A DNA stretch of 11,539 nt from Bacillota bacterium (GTDB lineage Bacteria > Bacillota > Clostridia > Lachnospirales > Lachnospiraceae). The notes beneath the pieces are model-generated. The model saw only the letters and a list, made by a program, of their open reading frames with translations. It was not told the origin of the DNA and ran no database searches. The position numbers and the translations under genes are program-made. The stretch spans positions 1-11,539 of the forward strand of contig JAIIAN010000093.1 in the NCBI GenBank assembly GCA_022717655.1, given 5' to 3'. Within the stretch, counting starts at the first letter, position 1. Every line of letters starts with the position of its first letter. This document shows, in pieces, positions 7,320 to 11,539 of the stretch.

Positions 7320-8081
7320 TTAGGCTCTGTGCCAATTTCCTTTTTTTGACTTTCTGATTGAACGAACAACAAAGCTGTCCGTCGATGTATTCTCAGATGC
7401 CGCAATTGCTGCTGCGATAACTGCAATCAGTTCGCCATCATCAATTACTTCTTCCTCTTCTACTTCCGGAACAGCAACAACCGGTGCCGGTTTTGCCTGT
7501 TCTGGTGCTTTGTTTTTCTTTGATAAAGCTGCTTCCAGTTTCGGGATAAATCTCATAAGAGAAATCAGGAAACTTAAGAAGATAAGCATGATAAATACAA
7601 TTCCGATACCCATAACGGTATTCTGACCTGCCTGTGCCATTTTTTCACCCATGCTGTAAACAGGGTCAATGCTGACACTGGTAGGAGTTCCATTTTTATC
7701 AAGTATAAACACACAATTTGCATCACGATTTTCAAACTTTGCATCAATAGTAACTACATAAGTGTCATCGTCGATTTTCATTTTACCATCTTTAACTTCT
7801 TCAAAACTTCCTAAAGAAGAACCGCTGGTATCCCAAGCAGAAGCTGCCGCTGCACTAAATGCATCATCGCCTTCCATATAGCTTTTAATGCTTGCTTCAT
7901 CCAACTGAGAAATATTCTGGAGTACAGTTCCAAAACTCTCGATTAAGGACTGCTGAGATGCTTCATCCGGCATCGTAAGAGAGCTTGTTTCTTCACTACT
8001 GTTCTTTCCACAAGCGGTCATTGCCAAGATACATACGCTAATCAGAATCAGTCCAATGATTTTTTTCCATGTCTGCTTCAT
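7320..8081 (-). CDS. OadG-like subunit fused to an extracytoplasmic lipoprotein domain
   Basis: OadG/MmdD-type subunits are small single-span proteins that hold the carboxyltransferase to the OadB pump. Here the C-terminal part fits that role: one membrane segment (about residues 155-178), an acidic Ala/Pro linker (about 192-215), and a cytoplasmic end (ELIAVIAAAIAASE, then SFVVRSIRKSKKGNWHRA) typical of the family. The first 150 residues are extra. They start with a lipoprotein signal peptide (two Lys, hydrophobic core, lipobox ending MTAC, with Cys24 as the lipidated residue) and continue into a small alpha/beta domain (about 35-145) that resembles DUF3887-type domains in pattern; that comparison is by eye. 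The topology is consistent: lipid anchor and domain outside, tail inside. At 253 residues it is two to three times longer than classical OadG. GAGGTG precedes the ATG, and the gene lies 15 nt after the acyl-CoA carboxyltransferase. Confidence 0.85.
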   Translation of the reverse strand: MKQTWKKIIGLILISVCILAMTACGKNSSEETSSLTMPDEASQQSLIESFGTVLQNISQLDEASIKSYMEGDDAFSAAAASAWDTSGSSLGSFEEVKDGKMKIDDDTYVVTIDAKFENRDANCVFILDKNGTPTSVSIDPVYSMGEKMAQAGQNTVMGIGIVFIMLIFLSFLISLMRFIPKLEAALSKKNKAPEQAKPAPVVAVPEVEEEEVIDDGELIAVIAAAIAASENTSTDSFVVRSIRKSKKGNWHRA

Positions 8082-8096
8082 ATTAATTCACCTCGC

Positions 8097-9533
8097 TTAA
8101 ACCGTGCCGTGTTTTTTACTTGGACGATTTTCTCTTTTTGTGAATAACATTTCAAAAGCACCAATCACATATTTTCTTGTATCTTCCGGATCGATGATTG
8201 TATCAACATAGCCTCTCTTTGCAGCAGAAAGTGCACTTGACTGAAGCTGTGCGTATTCTGCAGCTTTTTCATTGATTGTTGCTGCATCACTGTCTGCGTA
8301 CATAATTTTTGCAGCGAGCTTTGCATCCATCATACCAATCTGAGATTCCGGCCAAGCAAATACCATGTCTGCTCCTGTTGATTTGCTGTTCATCGTCAGG
8401 TAAGCACTTCCAAATGCTTCTCCAACTACAACATTTACTTTCGGTACAGTTGCGTTTGCAAATGCATAAGTTAAAGATGCTGCTGCTTTTGCAATATTCG
8501 CTTCGGAACATTTTGTCGCTTTATAGCCTTTTACATTTGTCAGAGTCAGTACCGGAAGTTCAAAAGCGTCACAGAATTTCACGAAATCAGCTGCTTTTTT
8601 GCATCCTCTTACTGATAATACATTATCAAATGTCTCTGCTTTTTCTCCTTCTGCATTGTAAACTTCACTGCGATTTGCAACACATCCTACAGTTGCTCCG
8701 TTTAAACGGATAAATCCAACAACCATATCTTTTGCATAATCTGCTTTTACCTCAAAGAATTCCTGGTTGTCTGCAAGAAGAGAAAGTGCGATAGAAGTAT
8801 CCCCTGCGCAGTTTACAAGTTCAGGGCATACACGATTTAAATCATCTGTGCACTCTACATAAGCAGAATTATCTTCGTAGTTTGATGGAAGCAGGGAAAC
8901 TAATTCTCTCATTTTTGCAATGATTTCATCTTCGCTTCCTGTTACATCTGCAAGTCCGCTTTCTTCGCTCTGATATTTGGCACTTGATGTATCGCATTTG
9001 GAAATTTCATTTCCATCTAATGCATTTGGAGAGTTTACAAATAATTTTGCTTTCTTCTCTTCCATAAATGTAAAGTCTGTAAGACCTGGCATAACCGCAA
9101 GTCCGCCACCACATGTTCCAAAGATTCCTGTAATCTGAGGAATGACACCGGAAGCTGCAACCTGTTTTGCATAGATTTCACCAAATGCATTTAATGCATC
9201 TGTTGCTTCCTGAAGTCTGAAACCTGCACAGTCTACAAGACCGATAATCGGAGCACCTGTCTTCATAGCCAGTTCGTAGAGTCTTACGATTTTTTTTGCA
9301 TGCATCTCACCGATTGTTCCGTTTAATACGGATGCATCCTGGCTGTATACATACACCAGGCTTCCGTCAATTACGCCATAACCGGTAATAACACCATCAG
9401 ATGGTGTTTCCTTTTCAGATAAGTTGAAATCAGTGCTTCTAGCTGTTACACAACTGCCAATCTCAACAAAACTGTTCTCATCAAGCAAAGCTTCAATTCT
9501 TTTGCCTGCCAAGCTTTGTGCTGTATTACTCAT
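8097..9533 (-). CDS. Acyl-CoA carboxyltransferase subunit (MmdA/12S/PccB-like, divergent)
   Basis: This protein has the two-half crotonase-type fold of the carboxyltransferases that move CO2 between biotin and an acyl-CoA (methylmalonyl-, malonyl- or glutaconyl-CoA). Supporting stretches are LLDENSFVEIG, DGVITGYGVIDGSLVYVYSQ (47-66), ASGVIPQITGIFGTCGGG (127-144), GADMVFAWPESQIGMM (387-402) and the C-terminal DPEDTRKYVIGAFEML with SKKHGTV. It is 478 residues long, about 30 shorter than usual, lacking the early Lys/His/Arg-rich helix. Key motifs differ from the canonical ones: CAGFR (102-106) instead of SGGAR, AFGSAY (373-378) instead of YGGAY, and the usual RHGAK stretch is replaced by IAKAAASLTYAFANA. 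The substrate therefore cannot be named. GGAGGG lies 7 nt before the ATG. It is the first gene of the five-gene operon. Confidence 0.87.
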   Translation of the reverse strand: MSNTAQSLAGKRIEALLDENSFVEIGSCVTARSTDFNLSEKETPSDGVITGYGVIDGSLVYVYSQDASVLNGTIGEMHAKKIVRLYELAMKTGAPIIGLVDCAGFRLQEATDALNAFGEIYAKQVAASGVIPQITGIFGTCGGGLAVMPGLTDFTFMEEKKAKLFVNSPNALDGNEISKCDTSSAKYQSEESGLADVTGSEDEIIAKMRELVSLLPSNYEDNSAYVECTDDLNRVCPELVNCAGDTSIALSLLADNQEFFEVKADYAKDMVVGFIRLNGATVGCVANRSEVYNAEGEKAETFDNVLSVRGCKKAADFVKFCDAFELPVLTLTNVKGYKATKCSEANIAKAAASLTYAFANATVPKVNVVVGEAFGSAYLTMNSKSTGADMVFAWPESQIGMMDAKLAAKIMYADSDAATINEKAAEYAQLQSSALSAAKRGYVDTIIDPEDTRKYVIGAFEMLFTKRENRPSKKHGTV

Positions 9534-9563
9534 TGATCAGCCCTCCATATATTTTTATTTGCG

Positions 9564-9658
9564 GATTTCTGCACCTATTTGACAGTGAATCCTGTTCGCG
9601 CAGAAACCACATTTTGGTTTTTCGCTCTAATGAGTTGAAGAACAAAACCAATTTCTGC
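9564..9658 (-). promoter_or_regulatory. Structured 5' leader of the decarboxylase operon with alternative stems
   Basis: The predicted transcript leader (about 9660 to 9534) has the element GCAGAAAT twice (9651-9658 and 9565-9572 on the minus strand) and one complementary GGTTTCTGC (9600-9608) between them. The middle element can pair with either copy. Pairing with the first adds a long hairpin (9644-9651 with 9614-9621). Pairing with the second gives a 9-bp stem ending about 20 nt before the ribosome binding site. No U tract is attached to either. I do not recognise a known riboswitch class. Confidence 0.4.
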
Positions 9659-9666
9659 CGATTTTA

Positions 9667-9695
9667 ATTGTAACCTGTTTTTCAATTTTTTTCAA
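9667..9695 (-). promoter_or_regulatory. Sigma-A-type promoter of the decarboxylase operon
   Basis: On the minus strand the -35 box TTGAAA (9690-9695) and the -10 box TACAAT (9667-9672) are separated by exactly 17 bp, each with five of six consensus bases. The start would be near 9660, about 125 nt before the first start codon. The promoter lies directly downstream of the trp terminator, making the operon independent. Confidence 0.75.
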
Positions 9696-9703
9696 CTAAA
9701 AAA

Positions 9704-9721
9704 TTGTGAATTTCTTATTAA
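9704..9721. promoter_or_regulatory. Rex-like imperfect palindrome upstream of the decarboxylase promoter
   Basis: TTGTGAA, four bases, then TTATTAA matches the Rex redox-repressor consensus TTGTTAA-N4-TTAACAA at 11 of 14 defined positions. It lies about 8 bp upstream of the -35 box. AT-rich sequence makes chance matches common, so this is a weak candidate. Confidence 0.2.
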
Positions 9722-9731
9722 TCTGCAAGCT

Positions 9732-9772
9732 AAAAAAACAGCCGGCTCTTTTTTAGTAGAATCGGCTGTTTT
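9732..9772 (-). terminator. Intrinsic terminator after trpA
   Basis: A 10-bp stem (9763-9772 pairing with 9735-9744, core ACAGCCG/CGGCTGT) is followed on the minus strand by seven T. The loop can extend the stem by a few more pairs around one mismatch. The A run on the other side means it could also work in the opposite direction, though no plus-strand gene needs it. It ends the tryptophan operon. Confidence 0.92.
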
Positions 9773-9788
9773 AAACTTATTTTCTGGA

Positions 9789-10580
9789 TTATTTACTTTC
9801 TTTATCCGCTTTTTCTACGGCTTCTTTCATGCTTTTAACGTATTCCCCTACGTAAGGAACACTTTCTTTTCCATATTTTGCTATAATTTTAACGATTGCA
9901 GAACCCACAATTGCTCCATCCGAAACTTTTGCCATCTTGTAAGCCTGTTCCGGAGTCGCAATTCCAAATCCGACTGCGCACGGAACATCTGTTGTCTCTC
10001 TTACTGCTTTTACCATTGCCCCAATATCTGTCTTAATTTCACTTCTGACACCGGTTACACCTAAAGATGAAACGCAGTAAATGTATCCCTGTGCTTTTTT
10101 TGCTATCATCTTAATTCTTTCATGAGAAGTCGGTGCAATCAGCGGAATAATATCCACTCCGTATTTTTCACATGCCGGTGCAAGCTCTTCCCTTTCTTCA
10201 TAAGGCATATCCGGTACAATCAGACCATCAATTCCACTTTCCACACATTGTTTCATAAAACGTTCTTTTCCATAAGTGAAAATCGGATTAACATAAGTTA
10301 AAAATACCATTGGAACCGTAATTTTTTCTTTTGCACGTTTCAACATATCAAAAATTTTATCTGTTGTGCATCCTTGAGCAAGCGCTCTTTCATTTGCCTC
10401 CTGAATGACTGGTCCTTCTGCTGTCGGGTCTGAAAACGGAATTCCGATTTCAATTAAGTCCGCTCCTGCTTTCTGCATTTCATATAATAACTGTTCTGTC
10501 ACATCAAGTGTCGGGTCTCCCGCCGTTACAAACGGGATAAATGCTTTTTTGTTCTCAAATGCTTTTGCTATTCTACTCAT
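9789..10580 (-). CDS. trpA: Tryptophan synthase alpha subunit
   Basis: TrpA cleaves indole-3-glycerol phosphate to indole and glyceraldehyde 3-phosphate and passes indole to TrpB in the alpha2-beta2 complex. The 263 residues have the normal family length. Visible motifs are FVTAGDP (17-23), IEIGIPFSDPTAEGP (43-57), LTYVNPIFTYG, GLIVPDMPYEE, SSLGVTGVR, and the phosphate-binding ends AVGFGIATPEQ and GAIVGSAIVKII. Glu44 corresponds to catalytic Glu49 of E. coli; the second catalytic acid, Asp60 in E. coli, is Glu55 here. I start it at 10580 rather than at an in-frame ATG at 10631: the shorter form gives the standard N-terminus and has GAGGAG 9 nt upstream. The gene overlaps the end of trpB by 8 nt (ATGAGTAG), implying translational coupling. 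A terminator follows. Confidence 0.97.
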   Translation of the reverse strand: MSRIAKAFENKKAFIPFVTAGDPTLDVTEQLLYEMQKAGADLIEIGIPFSDPTAEGPVIQEANERALAQGCTTDKIFDMLKRAKEKITVPMVFLTYVNPIFTYGKERFMKQCVESGIDGLIVPDMPYEEREELAPACEKYGVDIIPLIAPTSHERIKMIAKKAQGYIYCVSSLGVTGVRSEIKTDIGAMVKAVRETTDVPCAVGFGIATPEQAYKMAKVSDGAIVGSAIVKIIAKYGKESVPYVGEYVKSMKEAVEKADKESK

Positions 10581-11539
10581 AGATTTCCACTCCTCTATAT
10601 CTTGCAATTGCTGCAACGTCTTTATCTCCACGACCGGACACGGTCACTACAATAATCTGGTCTTTTCCCATCGTCGGTGCCAGTTTTCTTGCATAAGCAA
10701 CAGCATGAGCACTTTCGATTGCCGGAATGATCCCCTCTGTTTTAGAAAGATATTCAAACGCATCTACTGCCTCATCATCTGTAATCGGAACATACTGAGC
10801 TCGTCCGGTTGCATTTAAATTTGCATGCTCCGGTCCGATTCCCGGATAATCTAATCCTGCTGAAATCGAATATACCGGTGCAATTTGTCCATATTCATCC
10901 TGACAAAACAAGGATTTCATTCCATGGAATACTCCTTCGCTTCCTTTTGCAATAGTCGCTGCATGTTTATCGGTATTGATTCCATGTCCTGCTGCCTCAC
11001 ACCCAATTAATTTTACCCCTTTATCCGGAATAAATTCATAGAATGTTCCCATTGCATTACTTCCGCCACCGACACAGGCAATCACTGCATCTGGAAGTCT
11101 GCCTTCTTTTTCTCTTAACTGTTCTTTGATTTCTTTTCCGATAATTTTCTGAAAATCACGCACAATCATTGGAAATGGATGCGGTCCCATAACCGAACCA
11201 AGCACATAAAGAGTATCATCCATTCTCTTTGTCCATTCACGCATGGTTTCATTTACTGCATCTTTAAGAGTTGCCGTCCCGCTTGTTACCGCATGTACTT
11301 TTGCACCTAACAGCTCCATACGAAATACGTTTAATGCCTGTCTGTCCGTGTCTTCTTTTCCCATGAAGATTTCACATTCCATTCCCATAAGTGCTGCTGC
11401 GGTTGCAGTTGCCACACCATGCTGTCCTGCTCCGGTTTCTGCAATAACACGGGTTTTTCCCATTTTTTTTGCAAGCAGTACCTGTCCAAGTACATTGTTG
11501 ATTTTATGAGAACCGGTATGATTTAAATCTTCTCTTTTT
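10573..11539 (-). CDS. trpB: Tryptophan synthase beta subunit, 5' end outside the window
   Basis: TrpB condenses indole with L-serine to tryptophan using pyridoxal phosphate. The reading frame is open to the window edge, so about 320 C-terminal residues are seen and roughly 75-80 N-terminal residues are missing. The PLP lysine is in LNHTGSHKINN right at the edge. AETGAGQHGVATATA contains the catalytic Glu, VGGGSNAMG binds the PLP phosphate, and VSGRGDKD near the C-terminus holds the Ser that hydrogen-bonds the PLP ring nitrogen. The EHANLNATGRAQYVPITDDEA region is typical of the TrpB1 form that pairs with TrpA. The methionine encoded at 11463 is internal, not a start. The stop overlaps the trpA start, as usual for trpBA. 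Confidence 0.97.
   Translation of the reverse strand, partial: KREDLNHTGSHKINNVLGQVLLAKKMGKTRVIAETGAGQHGVATATAAALMGMECEIFMGKEDTDRQALNVFRMELLGAKVHAVTSGTATLKDAVNETMREWTKRMDDTLYVLGSVMGPHPFPMIVRDFQKIIGKEIKEQLREKEGRLPDAVIACVGGGSNAMGTFYEFIPDKGVKLIGCEAAGHGINTDKHAATIAKGSEGVFHGMKSLFCQDEYGQIAPVYSISAGLDYPGIGPEHANLNATGRAQYVPITDDEAVDAFEYLSKTEGIIPAIESAHAVAYARKLAPTMGKDQIIVVTVSGRGDKDVAAIARYRGVEIYE

Noticed and set aside
8309..8713. Plus-strand open frame of 134 codons, rich in Leu, Gln and Ser
   Set aside because: Antisense shadow of the acyl-CoA carboxyltransferase gene; the composition reflects that gene's codon use and there is no family resemblance.
9526..9612. Short minus-strand frame (28 codons) in the decarboxylase leader whose stop overlaps the first gene's start codon
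   Set aside because: It would be an attractive coupling uORF, but no convincing ribosome binding site precedes its ATG and the frame is short enough to arise by chance. The leader is better explained by RNA structure.
10581..10631. Upstream in-frame ATG giving TrpA 17 extra residues
   Set aside because: It lies deep within trpB, and the standard TrpA N-terminus starts at 10580 with its own GAGGAG.
1..11539. CRISPR arrays, transposons, prophage or tRNA genes
   Set aside because: No spaced direct repeats, transposase motifs, terminal inverted repeats or tRNA-like cloverleaf were seen; the region reads as ordinary core chromosome.

Overview
The window looks like chromosomal DNA of a low-to-moderate GC Firmicute of class Clostridia, most likely a gut Lachnospiraceae. 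This is inferred from strong AGGAGG-type ribosome binding sites, the IspH/ribosomal protein S1 adjacency typical of Clostridia, the protein sequences, and a sodium-pump decarboxylase cluster of clostridial layout. All recognised genes lie on the minus strand, so the biological order runs from high to low coordinates. There are no RNA genes, mobile elements or CRISPR arrays, and no gene-free stretch longer than 300 bases. The two real intergenic gaps (9534-9788 and 4071-4257) each hold a terminator and a promoter.

Region 1 (about 11539-9732) is the end of a tryptophan operon: trpB (5' end outside the window), overlapped by trpA, then a strong intrinsic terminator. TrpA carries Glu where the second catalytic acid is normally Asp.

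Region 2 (about 9721-4201) is a self-contained five-gene operon for a biotin-dependent, Na+-translocating decarboxylase/transcarboxylase. It has its own sigma-A-type promoter, a roughly 125-nt leader with two mutually exclusive stems, and a terminator with a 12-bp stem. The order is: acyl-CoA carboxyltransferase (MmdA/12S type, divergent), OadG-like subunit fused to an extracytoplasmic lipoprotein domain, free biotin carrier protein, OadB membrane pump, and OadA/5S-type pyruvate/oxaloacetate carboxyltransferase lacking a biotin domain. Two different carboxyltransferases sharing one biotin carrier and one sodium pump suggest a Na+-coupled transcarboxylase or dual-substrate decarboxylase. This is the most interesting system here. 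Its parts belong to known families, but the combination and the altered active-site motifs deserve attention.

Region 3 (4200-1) starts at an extended -10 promoter and appears to be one transcription unit: an RpiR/MurR-family SIS-domain regulator, an HI0933/YhiN-family flavoprotein, cytidylate kinase (cmk), IspH (GTG start) and ribosomal protein S1 (cut by the window edge). No terminator is visible between these genes. The ispH and rpsA reading frames overlap by 20 nt in different frames, whereas many Clostridia encode them as one fused protein.
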